Positions 40,481-46,757 of a DNA stretch of 46,757 nt are shown here, one piece after another. The notes beneath the pieces were generated by a model. It was not told the DNA's origin. It saw only the letters and a program-made list of their open reading frames with translations, and searched no databases. Within the stretch, counting starts at the first letter, position 1, and the number at the start of each line of letters is the position of its first letter. Made by a program: the position numbers and the translations under genes. The DNA is from Bryobacterales bacterium (GTDB taxonomy: Bacteria; Acidobacteriota; Terriglobia; Bryobacterales; UBA6623), in NCBI GenBank assembly GCA_022826925.1, contig JAJDTX010000190.1, forward strand, positions 1-46,757, written 5' to 3'.

Positions 40481-40804
40481 CTAGCCCTGCAGTCCAGGCG
40501 GCATGAGGCCGCCGGCAAACATGCCGCCCATCAAGCCGCTGACCCGTTGCTGCGCTTCGTCTTCAGCTCGCCGCACAGCTTCGTTGAACGCCCCCTGAAC
40601 CATGTCCTGAAGCATCTCGATGTCCTCGACAGCTTCCGGGTCAATCTTGATGCTGGTCACGTTCTTGTGCCCGTCCATGCTGACGGTCACCATTCCGCCG
40701 CCCGTCGAAGCTTCGACGCGGATCGCGTCGACCTCCTGCTTGAGGCGATCTTGCATCTGCTTGGCCTGCTCAAACATTTGCTTGGCGTTGGGTGGCATGT
40801 TCAT
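40481..40804 (-). CDS. ybaB: YbaB/EbfC nucleoid-associated protein
   Basis: A 107-residue DNA-binding protein of the YbaB/EbfC family, which forms dimers and is associated with the nucleoid. The start MNMPPNAKQMFEQAKQMQDRLKQEVDAI is the typical helical arm. The core VEASTGGGMVTVSMDGHKNVTSIKIDPE and DIEMLQDMVQGAFNEAVRRAE follow. Its ATG overlaps the dnaX stop by 4 nt (ATGA), so translation is coupled, and recR follows. This order is one of the most conserved gene clusters in bacteria. Confidence 0.95.
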   Translation of the reverse strand: MNMPPNAKQMFEQAKQMQDRLKQEVDAIRVEASTGGGMVTVSMDGHKNVTSIKIDPEAVEDIEMLQDMVQGAFNEAVRRAEDEAQQRVSGLMGGMFAGGLMPPGLQG

Positions 40805-42456
40805 TGTGTCTTCTCTCTCAAATCCACTACGTTTGTGACGCGGCCGTCGAAACGCTTGGTGAAGGCCTGGACCGCAGGGTCGGACAAGGCGCGCGTACTG
40901 ATGTCGTCGCCCCCAGGACTGGCGGCACCGGAATTCCGCGAGGAACCACCCGGGCGCTGCTCGGCTCGACGGTCGGGCTCGGCGGCCACGAGTCTAACAT
41001 CTGGCTTGGCCCCGATCACGGCCGCTATGGCGGCTTCCAAGACCGGCCTCTGCAAGTCAAGAATCGCGAACCAATCACCGGGAGCCTGGACCGTCACCAC
41101 TCGCTCCTCGCGCTCCACCCCGCAGGCCCGGACTGCATCGACCAGCGACTCGTTCCCGGCGTCTTGCAGCGAGCGCACAAGCTCCCCCAAGAAGCCTGAA
41201 GCTGGCGCGGCGGCCTCGGGTGCCGGGGCCGACTCTGCGGCGCCGGGTGACGGCGCCGCTATCGGCGAACTCGACGGCGCGTCCGCAGGAGGCCTCGCCT
41301 CGACGTCGACTCGGGGCGGCGGAGGAGCGCCCTTGCCGAGCCCGCTCAAGACCTCCTCGATCGGAGCCAGCCGGCCAGCATGCACCAGCTTGAGCAGCCC
41401 GACCTCTAGCCGAAAGCGCTGATGCGTGGAACTCTGCAGGTCTTGGTACAAGCTGAGCAAGATCTGCACGTAACGGTTCAGGTCGTCCTGCGAGAAGGCC
41501 TCGATCCAGTCCTTGGCGGCCTCTCGCTCGGCATGGCCGGCGGACACGAGCCTGGAGTCGTGGCCGGCGACCTTCATCACCATCAGATTGCGAAACTGCC
41601 GCGTGAGCTCGCCGCAGAAGTGCTGCGCATTCCGGCCCTGTTGGAACAAGTCGTCGACAACCGCCAGCATGGCCGCCGGATCGCCGTCCCGGATCGCGCC
41701 GAGAATCCGGCCAGTACCCTCGCTAGGTATCACCCCGAGCAGGTCGCGAACACCCTTTGCCTCCAGCTTCTTGCCAAACGCCGCGATCGCTTGGTCCAAC
41801 GTCGATAGCGAATCGCGAACAGATCCGTCACCCGCCAGAGCGACAGCGGTTAGAGCGGCAGCATCGGCGGACACGCCTTCGCTGGCGCAGATCTTGTCGA
41901 GGTGTTGTACAACCTCTTCCTGGCCTACGGCCTGGAACGCGAAGCTCTGGCAGCGCGAGGTGATCGTGGCCGGGATGGCCTGCGGCTCGGTCGTGCAGAG
42001 CACGAACACGGTCCAGCTGGGCGGCTCTTCCAGCGTCTTGAGCAAGGCGTTGAACGCGTCATTTGTGATCTGGTGCGCCTCGTCGATGATGAAGACCTTG
42101 TAGCGGTCCCGCGCGGGACGAAACTTGACGCTCTCGCGCAGTTCGCGGATGCTATCGATGCCCCGGTTCGAGGCGGCATCGATCTCGACCACGTCCAGCG
42201 ATGAACCGGCGGCGATCTCTTTGCAGACCTGAGAATCGGGGTCGGGCGATGCGCTGGGGCCGTCTTCGCAATTCAGGGCCATCGCCAGAATGCGGGCCAT
42301 GGTGGTCTTGCCAGTCCCGCGAGGCCCGGAAAAGATGTAGGCGTGAGCGATGCGTCCCTGACTAATGGCGTTCTTGATCGTCAGCTTGACATGAGCTTGG
42401 CCGACAACCTCCTCGAATCTCTGAGGACGGTACTTGCGCGCAATGACTTGGTACAT
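40801..42456 (-). CDS. dnaX: DNA polymerase III gamma/tau subunit
   Basis: A 551-residue AAA+ clamp-loader subunit. The opening YQVIARKYRPQRFEEVVGQ, the Walker A GPRGTGKTT (44-52), the DAASNRGIDSIRELR block, the Walker B IIDEAHQI and sensor motifs are all present. The C-terminal third is rich in Pro/Ala and ends with a domain that may bind the polymerase. The zinc-binding insert is degenerate: Cys63 and Cys78 remain, but the two middle cysteines are Asp72 and Ser75. The gene starts 25 nt after the SRP RNA and overlaps ybaB by 4 nt. I saw no clear slippery site for a shorter gamma form. Confidence 0.95.
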   Translation of the reverse strand: MYQVIARKYRPQRFEEVVGQAHVKLTIKNAISQGRIAHAYIFSGPRGTGKTTMARILAMALNCEDGPSASPDPDSQVCKEIAAGSSLDVVEIDAASNRGIDSIRELRESVKFRPARDRYKVFIIDEAHQITNDAFNALLKTLEEPPSWTVFVLCTTEPQAIPATITSRCQSFAFQAVGQEEVVQHLDKICASEGVSADAAALTAVALAGDGSVRDSLSTLDQAIAAFGKKLEAKGVRDLLGVIPSEGTGRILGAIRDGDPAAMLAVVDDLFQQGRNAQHFCGELTRQFRNLMVMKVAGHDSRLVSAGHAEREAAKDWIEAFSQDDLNRYVQILLSLYQDLQSSTHQRFRLEVGLLKLVHAGRLAPIEEVLSGLGKGAPPPPRVDVEARPPADAPSSSPIAAPSPGAAESAPAPEAAAPASGFLGELVRSLQDAGNESLVDAVRACGVEREERVVTVQAPGDWFAILDLQRPVLEAAIAAVIGAKPDVRLVAAEPDRRAEQRPGGSSRNSGAASPGGDDISTRALSDPAVQAFTKRFDGRVTNVVDLREKTQ

Positions 42457-42481
42457 CGAGAGGACCCCGAATTGCGCCGAA

Positions 42482-42586
42482 GATGGACTCCGGAGGCCCG
42501 CGGCACGCGGCAGAGGCCGCTACCGTTGCTTCCTCCCGGACCTGGCGGAGTTCACAGCGTCCCGCTGCACGGATCCGGAGTCCACC
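42482..42586 (-). ncRNA. ffs: Bacterial small signal recognition particle RNA (4.5S)
   Basis: The minus strand contains the hallmark SRP RNA core: GAACTCCGCCAGGTCCGGG, then AGGAAGCAACGGTAGC, the region that binds Ffh. The ends pair well: GGACTCCGGA at the 5' side (42583-42574) with TCCGGAGTCC at the 3' side (42494-42485), making a long hairpin of about 100 nt, the size expected for the Alu-less form. The apical tetraloop reads GGGA (42537-42534) instead of the commonest GGAA but still fits GNRA. It lies between the ABC ATPase and dnaX, as scr does in Bacillus. With Ffh and FtsY it targets membrane proteins co-translationally. The exact ends are estimates from the pairing. Confidence 0.9.
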
Positions 42587-42589
42587 CTC

Positions 42590-42598
42590 AGTCTATCA
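42590..42598 (-). promoter_or_regulatory. Possible extended -10 promoter of the SRP RNA
   Basis: On the minus strand TGATAGACT supplies a TG extension and TAGACT hexamer, 6 nt upstream of the predicted SRP RNA 5' end at about 42583. No clear -35 is visible; the position overlaps the region just past the ABC ATPase stop. Confidence 0.4.
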
Positions 42599-42615
42599 CC
42601 GCCGATCCGGGCCAC

Positions 42616-43338
42616 TTAGGCGGGCACTGCGGCAAGCACGGATTCCGCAACGCGATCCGCGACGATCAAGCCATCTACCAACTGGATTCGGCGGCTCGCC
42701 ATCTCGGCGATCTGGTCGTCGTGGGTGACCATCACGAGCGTGGTGCCGGTCTCGCGATTCAGGCGCAAGAGCATCTCCAGTACCAATTCGCTGTTGCGGC
42801 TGTCCAGGTTGCCCGTCGGCTCGTCGGCAAGCACGATCGGGGGGTTCGTGACGAAGGCGCGCGCCAGGGCGACGCGTTGCTGCTCGCCGCCGGAGAGCTG
42901 GACCGGATAGTGGTCGCACCGCTCTGCCAAGCCCACCTCGCCGAGCAATTCGATCGCCCGCCGGCGGGATTCCCTGTCGGCGTGACCGGTCAGGTCGAGC
43001 GGCAGCATGACGTTCTCCAAGGCGGTCAGGGTCGGCACGAGCTGATAGGCCTGAAAGACGAAGCCGATCTTGCTTCCGCGCAGCAGCGCCATTTGGTTCT
43101 CCGCCAGGCCGGAGAGCGGCTCTCCGTTGATCAGAATTTCGCCGGAAGATGGCTTGTCCAGGCCGGCCAGCAGTCCCAGCAGCGTGCTCTTGCCGCTGCC
43201 GGACGGCCCTTGGATGACCACGAACGTTCCTGCCGGAATCGTGAAATCCAGCCCTCGCAGGATCTCGACCACGCGCGAGCCGCTGGGAATGGACTTGACG
43301 AGCGCGCGGACTTCTAGCACCGGGGCTGGATTCGACAT
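42616..43338 (-). CDS. LolD/YbbA-type ABC transporter ATP-binding protein
   Basis: A 240-residue ABC ATPase of the MacB/LolD/YbbA branch. Walker A GPSGSGKST is at 44-52, the signature LSGGEQQRVALARA and Walker B IVLADEPTGNLD follow, then the H-loop VMVTHDD. These ATPases normally power FtsX-like permeases for lipoprotein release or export of small molecules. No permease gene is adjacent: the next gene downstream is the SRP RNA. It is divergent from the TesA-like gene, the same arrangement as ybbA and tesA in Escherichia coli. The ATG at 43338 is preceded by AGGAG at 12 nt, a wide spacing. The long open frame to 43584 is not conserved. Confidence 0.85.
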   Translation of the reverse strand: MSNPAPVLEVRALVKSIPSGSRVVEILRGLDFTIPAGTFVVIQGPSGSGKSTLLGLLAGLDKPSSGEILINGEPLSGLAENQMALLRGSKIGFVFQAYQLVPTLTALENVMLPLDLTGHADRESRRRAIELLGEVGLAERCDHYPVQLSGGEQQRVALARAFVTNPPIVLADEPTGNLDSRNSELVLEMLLRLNRETGTTLVMVTHDDQIAEMASRRIQLVDGLIVADRVAESVLAAVPA

Positions 43339-43550
43339 ATCGCGCGCCAGTGCTCCTGTCTCGATTCTATCGGCGGGCCGGCCAACCGCCCGCCTCGGCC
43401 GAAACCGTGCGGTCTCGCCCCACCTCGCCGTGCGCGGACTCAAGCCGCCAGCCGAGCGGCACGCCCGTGGCCGCGCGGGATCCGCCACGGCGCTCGGGCG
43501 AACATCCCGGCCGCTGATTGCACATACTGAGGTTAGCAGGCCCTGACGAT

Positions 43551-44264
43551 ATGTCGAGGTTGTTCCCGCACTACCCTTTCGCAAGCCTAGCCATGAGCTT
43601 GGCGATTGTCGTGCTGGCCGCCTGCGGCTCTAACGAGACGAACGCCCCAGTCCCGCCCAGCACCGAACAGGCCGGGAACAGCCGGCCAGCAGTCGCGCCC
43701 GAGGTGCCGGACACGCGGCCCGCCATAGTCGCTTTCGGCGACAGCCTGACGGCCGGCCAGCGGGTCGGGCGATCCGAAACCTACCCGGCCTTCCTCCAGC
43801 GGGAGTTCGACAAGCGCGGCATGAGCTTCCGCGTCATCAACGAGGGGATCAGCGGGGACACTACGGCGGTGGCCCTCAGCCGAATCGATGTAGCCATCGC
43901 GCACCAGCCGAAATGGGTGATCTTGGCGCTGGGAGCCAACGACGGCCTTCGCGGCCTCCCGCTCGATGCCATGGAGCGCAACCTGCGAGAGATCATCGGC
44001 CTGTTCGGGCAGGCCGGGGCGAATGTCGTCTTGGCAGGCATGAAGCTGCCCCGAAACTACGGCCCGGACTACGTGCGAGACTTCGACGGGGTCTATCCGC
44101 GGCTGGCAGCAGAGCTAGCCCTGCCCCTGATTCCTTTCCTGCTGGAGAACGTGGCGATGGTCCCCGAGCTGAATAACGCCGATGGAATCCACCCGAACGC
44201 CAAGGGTAACGAGATCATCGCTCGCCAAGTAGCCACCGCCTTTGAGGATTTCTTGGCGGATTAG
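43551..44264 (+). CDS. TesA-like SGNH esterase/thioesterase lipoprotein
   Basis: A 237-residue SGNH hydrolase. Block I VAFGDSLTAG carries the nucleophile Ser65, block II is NEGISGDT with Gly, block III is GANDG with Asn, and block V is DGIHPN with Asp and His. Such enzymes (arylesterase, acyl-CoA thioesterase I, lysophospholipase) hydrolyse acyl esters in the periplasm. The signal peptide ends with a lipobox LAAC and Cys25, so this one is a lipoprotein, unlike soluble TesA. It is divergent from the YbbA-type ATPase, an arrangement conserved across many Gram-negative bacteria. It converges with the globin gene, with a gap of only 3 nt. Confidence 0.85.
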   Translation: MSRLFPHYPFASLAMSLAIVVLAACGSNETNAPVPPSTEQAGNSRPAVAPEVPDTRPAIVAFGDSLTAGQRVGRSETYPAFLQREFDKRGMSFRVINEGISGDTTAVALSRIDVAIAHQPKWVILALGANDGLRGLPLDAMERNLREIIGLFGQAGANVVLAGMKLPRNYGPDYVRDFDGVYPRLAAELALPLIPFLLENVAMVPELNNADGIHPNAKGNEIIARQVATAFEDFLAD

Positions 44265-44267
44265 CCG

Positions 44268-44645
44268 CTATGGCCGACCGCGGTTGATCATGAACGTGGC
44301 GGAGTCGGCGAAGTAGCGCAGCATCTCGTCGGCCACCGCTGGTGGAAACTCAGCCTCGTGAATAGCCTGCGTCATTAGTTCCATCCAGCGATTGCGGGCG
44401 CGCTCGTCAATCGGAAACGGCATGTGTCGCATGCGCAAGCGCGGATGTCCGCGCTGCTCAACATAGCGCTGGGGTCCTCCGAAACGGCCGACCAGAAAGT
44501 CCCGCAGGCGCACGCGCGCCTGCTCGTATCGCCCTTCTGGGTACATCGGGCCCAGGATCTCGTCCGCCGGCACGCGGTCGTAGAAGGCCTTCGTGAGCCG
44601 GTCAAAGCCAGCCTCCCCAACGATTTCGAAAACGCTGCCGTCCAC
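44268..44645 (-). CDS. Group II truncated haemoglobin
   Basis: A 125-residue truncated globin of the group II (trHbO) type. The block RGHPRLRMRHMPF gives the proximal His at 74, and Trp87 (RNRWMELM) is the G8 tryptophan typical of group II. The FYDRV segment near the N-terminus supplies the distal tyrosine. These proteins bind oxygen, nitric oxide or related ligands in the cytosol and act in stress or electron-transfer roles rather than oxygen storage. The start is GTG at 44645, but AGGAGG lies only 1 nt upstream, unusually close, so the true start may differ. It is divergent from the DUF1080 gene. Confidence 0.85.
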   Translation of the reverse strand: MDGSVFEIVGEAGFDRLTKAFYDRVPADEILGPMYPEGRYEQARVRLRDFLVGRFGGPQRYVEQRGHPRLRMRHMPFPIDERARNRWMELMTQAIHEAEFPPAVADEMLRYFADSATFMINRGRP

Positions 44646-44683
44646 ACCTCCTATTCTTAGCGCATCGCAGATCCCCCCTTTCC

Positions 44684-44733
44684 CCGCACGTGCGGCCGAT
44701 TTGCAAGCTATTCCGCAAATCGGGTGCTATGAT
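44684..44733 (+). promoter_or_regulatory. Two inverted repeats and an extended -10 before the DUF1080 gene
   Basis: A perfect 12-bp palindrome CCGCACGTGCGG (44684-44695) abuts an inverted repeat with 9-bp arms, CCGATTTGC (44696-44704) and GCAAATCGG (44715-44723). TGCTATGAT follows, giving an extended -10 with TATGAT at 44728-44733. Transcription would begin near 44740, about 5 nt before the ATG at 44745, so the mRNA could be almost leaderless. The repeats look like operator sites in the divergent gap. Confidence 0.5.
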
Positions 44734-44744
44734 TCCTGCCAGTG

Positions 44745-45386
44745 ATGCGACGAACCTGCTTGCTGATCGCCCTCACGCTGTGCTCTGCCGGCCTAGCCGT
44801 TTCAGACGACGGTTTCGAGCAGCTGTTCGATGGCAAGTCGCTTGACGGCTGGGTCCTGCTCGGCCAGCGCGGCGAAGGCTACACGGTCAAGGACGGGAGC
44901 ATCGCCTGCGCCAAGGGCAGTGGCGGAAACCTGCTGTCGGCATCCGAGTACGCCGACTTCGTCCTGCGCTTCGAGTTCAAGCTCGAGTCCGGTTCGAACA
45001 ACGGCTTGTGCGTGCGTTGCCCGCTCGGATGGAGCGACATGGCCTACGCCGGCAACGAACTTCAGATCATCGACAACTCAGCCGAGCGGTACGCGAATAT
45101 CAAGCCTTGGCAGAAGCATGGGTCCCTGTACCATGTCGCCCCGGCCAAGACCGGTGCCCTGAAGCCGGTTGGCGCATGGAACAGCCAAGAGGTGAGGGCC
45201 GAGGGGTCGAGGATCACAGTCATCCTCAACGGGACGAAGATCCTTGACACCGACACCGCCGACGTGAAGGATCCGGCTCTGCTGGCCAAGCATCCAGGCT
45301 TGGAGCGAAGGAGCGGCCATATCGGCTTCCTGGGTCACAACGAACCCGTACAGTTCAGGAATATCCGCATCAAGCGCCTGCCTTGA
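44745..45386 (+). CDS. Exported DUF1080 (3-keto-disaccharide hydrolase-like) protein
   Basis: A 213-residue protein with a signal peptide (MRRTCLLIALTLCSAGLAVS) and a concanavalin-like DUF1080 jelly roll. Family marks are FEQLFDGKSLDGWVLLGQ, ADFVLRFEFKLESGSNNGLCVRCP, NELQIIDN and the C-terminal RRSGHIGFLGHNEPVQFRNIRIKRL. DUF1080 proteins bind or hydrolyse glycans; some hydrolyse 3-keto-glycosides made by Gfo/Idh/MocA-type or similar dehydrogenases. It is secreted or periplasmic. The start is ATG 44745 (or GTG 44742). The promoter lies so close that a leader is nearly absent. The next gene on the same strand starts 61 nt on. Confidence 0.9.
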   Translation: MRRTCLLIALTLCSAGLAVSDDGFEQLFDGKSLDGWVLLGQRGEGYTVKDGSIACAKGSGGNLLSASEYADFVLRFEFKLESGSNNGLCVRCPLGWSDMAYAGNELQIIDNSAERYANIKPWQKHGSLYHVAPAKTGALKPVGAWNSQEVRAEGSRITVILNGTKILDTDTADVKDPALLAKHPGLERRSGHIGFLGHNEPVQFRNIRIKRLP

Positions 45387-45447
45387 CCGGCGCTGGCCGA
45401 ACTTGGCCGGGACCTAACTGCGGGTTGCTTCACCAAGGGAGGATTCA

Positions 45448-46683
45448 ATGTTGCGTGGGCTCTTTAGCAATCGTCGCGGCTTCATGCGATCCGCACTGGC
45501 CGTGCCCGGCATCGGCCTGAGCGCGCAAACCGCCACCGCCCAAAGAAAGCGGCGGGCGGCCAGCCGCGACGTGCTGGCCGAACTCGGGGTCCGGCCGTTT
45601 CTCAATGCAGCTGGGACCTACACCAGACTGACCGCGTCCCAGATGTCGCGGTCGGTGCTGGATGCGATGCAGGTGGCGGCGACTCAGTACGTCGACCTGA
45701 ACGAGCTGCACGAAAAAGCAGGCGACCAGATCGCGGAATTGCTCGATTGTGACGCGGCGCTCGTAACGGCCGGGTGCGCTTCGGCCCTCACTCTCGGAAC
45801 GGCCGCTTGCGTGGCTGGGAGTTCCGAGGACGGGATCCGACGCCTGCCGGACACGACCGGCATGAAGAACGAGGTCGTGCTTCAGAAATCGCACCGCAAT
45901 GCCTACGACCACGCGGTCCGCAATTGCGGCGTCCGACTCGTCGAAGTGGATTCGGCGCGGGACCTAGCAGCGGCGATTAACGAGCGCACCGCGATGCTGT
46001 TCTTTCTCAACCATGCCGAACACGACGGCGCCATCGGTCACGAAGAATTCGTCCGCATCGGCAAGCAGCACGGCGTGCCGACCCTGAACGACGTCGCAGC
46101 CGACATCCCTCCGGCGGACAATCTGTTCCGCTTCACCAAGATGGGCTACGACTTAGTCGCGTTCTCCGGAGGCAAGGGCCTGCGCGGGCCTCAATCGGCG
46201 GGGCTCTTGATCGGACGCCGCGACTTGATCGAAGCTGCGCGCTTGAACAACAGCCCGAACTCGGACTCCGTCGGCCGCACCAACAAGGTCAACAAGGAAG
46301 AGGTCGTTGGAATGCTTGTCGCTCTGGAAGAGTTTTTGGAGCGCGACCACGACGAAGTCTGGAAGAAATGGGAGCAAAGCTGCGCGCGGATCGCGCGCAA
46401 CGTCGCGAACCTGCCCGGCGTGTCGACGGAGATGTTCACGCCAGAGATAGCCAACGCTGTCCCGCACTTGCGCATCCGCTGGGACTACAGCGCGGCTCAG
46501 CTAACACCAGAGCAGGCGGCCGAGGAGCTGCGCCAGGGAGAACCGGCCATCGAGGTACGGCCGCGCTCCTCGGAAGGGCTCGAGATCGCTGTGTGGATGC
46601 TAGGCTCATCTTCGACCACTACTGTCCCGTTAACTGGAAGAGTACAACGTACAAGACATTTTATACCAGTGATATGCGGGTAG
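45448..46683 (+). CDS. Tat-exported SelA-like PLP-dependent enzyme, C-terminus altered
   Basis: A 411-residue protein of the SelA-like fold type I PLP family, which in Acidobacteriota are exported enzymes distinct from true selenocysteine synthase. A Tat-like motif NRRGFMRSALAVPGIGLSAQ starts it. The PLP lysine is Lys243 in AFSGGKGLRGPQ, and the domain runs normally to LEIAVWML at about residue 385. After that the sequence reads SSSTTTVPLTGRVQR, unlike the expected PGE-type helix of the family, while base composition turns AT-rich. The normal C-terminus is probably lost or replaced near 46603. GGGAGG lies 5 nt before the start. Probable substrates are amino acids or amino sugars. Confidence 0.75.
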   Translation: MLRGLFSNRRGFMRSALAVPGIGLSAQTATAQRKRRAASRDVLAELGVRPFLNAAGTYTRLTASQMSRSVLDAMQVAATQYVDLNELHEKAGDQIAELLDCDAALVTAGCASALTLGTAACVAGSSEDGIRRLPDTTGMKNEVVLQKSHRNAYDHAVRNCGVRLVEVDSARDLAAAINERTAMLFFLNHAEHDGAIGHEEFVRIGKQHGVPTLNDVAADIPPADNLFRFTKMGYDLVAFSGGKGLRGPQSAGLLIGRRDLIEAARLNNSPNSDSVGRTNKVNKEEVVGMLVALEEFLERDHDEVWKKWEQSCARIARNVANLPGVSTEMFTPEIANAVPHLRIRWDYSAAQLTPEQAAEELRQGEPAIEVRPRSSEGLEIAVWMLGSSSTTTVPLTGRVQRTRHFIPVICG

Positions 46684-46757
46684 GTTTCTGATGTGAACGA
46701 CTTCAGCGCTCCGGCTGTCGTTCGATCATCTTATGTGTTCCGCTTCGGCGGACCGGG
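46684..46757. other. Right edge of the window
   Basis: Base composition near the junction is AT-richer than the gene before it. A GTG at 46694 opens a frame that stays open to the edge, but it is too short to judge. Confidence 0.3.

Noticed and set aside
46694..46757. Possible start of a further gene (GTG at 46694)
   Set aside because: Only 21 codons lie inside the window and no family can be judged.
1..46757. CRISPR arrays, insertion sequences, phage genes or restriction systems
   Set aside because: No regularly spaced repeats, transposase, integrase or methylase-type proteins were seen anywhere; the only DNA-modification-related gene is vsr.

Overview
The window reads as a high-GC chromosomal segment of a Gram-negative bacterium. 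lpxC (outer-membrane lipid A synthesis), a large TonB-dependent receptor and many lipoprotein, Sec or Tat export signals support a two-membrane cell. The mix of a DinB-like protein, a DUF1080 protein, a Tat-tagged SelA-like PLP enzyme, secreted sugar isomerase-like TIM barrels, a sulfatase and a CXXCH/TPR cytochrome is typical of Acidobacteriota (Solibacteres/Bryobacterales type). That placement is inferred from gene content only. I saw no tRNA, rRNA, CRISPR array, transposase or integrase. One structured RNA was found: the SRP RNA, directly upstream of dnaX.

Layout. 1-8972 (minus strand): a methyltransferase, a DinB-like protein with its own promoter, then a co-directional run of five genes that all carry export signals: ADP-ribosylglycohydrolase-fold lipoprotein, seven-haem cytochrome c with a TPR tail, two tandem mannonate-dehydratase-like proteins that overlap by 4 nt, and a neutral-ceramidase-like protein. 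9569-21432: pyruvate phosphate dikinase, a DUF3179 protein, a sugar isomerase-like TIM barrel, glyQ-glyS (overlapping by 4 nt), and a siroheme nitrite/sulfite reductase followed by a small unknown gene. 21774-30450 (mostly plus): a secreted beta-propeller, an orphan GlcE, LpxC, a HEAT/barrel-sandwich membrane protein overlapping lpxC tail to tail, then a Gfo/Idh/MocA oxidoreductase, a DASS transporter and a sodium/solute symporter in a row. 30472-39827: Vsr endonuclease, TonB receptor, a DUF485 + ActP-type symporter pair, a YeiH-family transporter, a sulfatase and a haloalkane-dehalogenase-like hydrolase. 39844-42586 (minus): the conserved block SRP RNA-dnaX-ybaB-recR. 42616-46757: an ABC ATPase divergent from a TesA-like lipoprotein, a truncated haemoglobin, a DUF1080 protein and a SelA-like enzyme whose C-terminus departs from its family near the right edge.

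How it fits together. The recurring theme is acquisition and periplasmic processing of carbohydrates or organic acids (TonB receptor, sulfatase, DUF1080, UxuA-like and isomerase-like barrels, Gfo/Idh/MocA, DASS/SSS/ActP transporters), embedded among housekeeping genes (ppdK, glyQS, lpxC, dnaX-ybaB-recR, SRP RNA). The best candidate for an undescribed system is the five-gene all-exported cassette at 2182-8972. Two of its enzymes have replaced a residue that is catalytic or metal-binding in their family.
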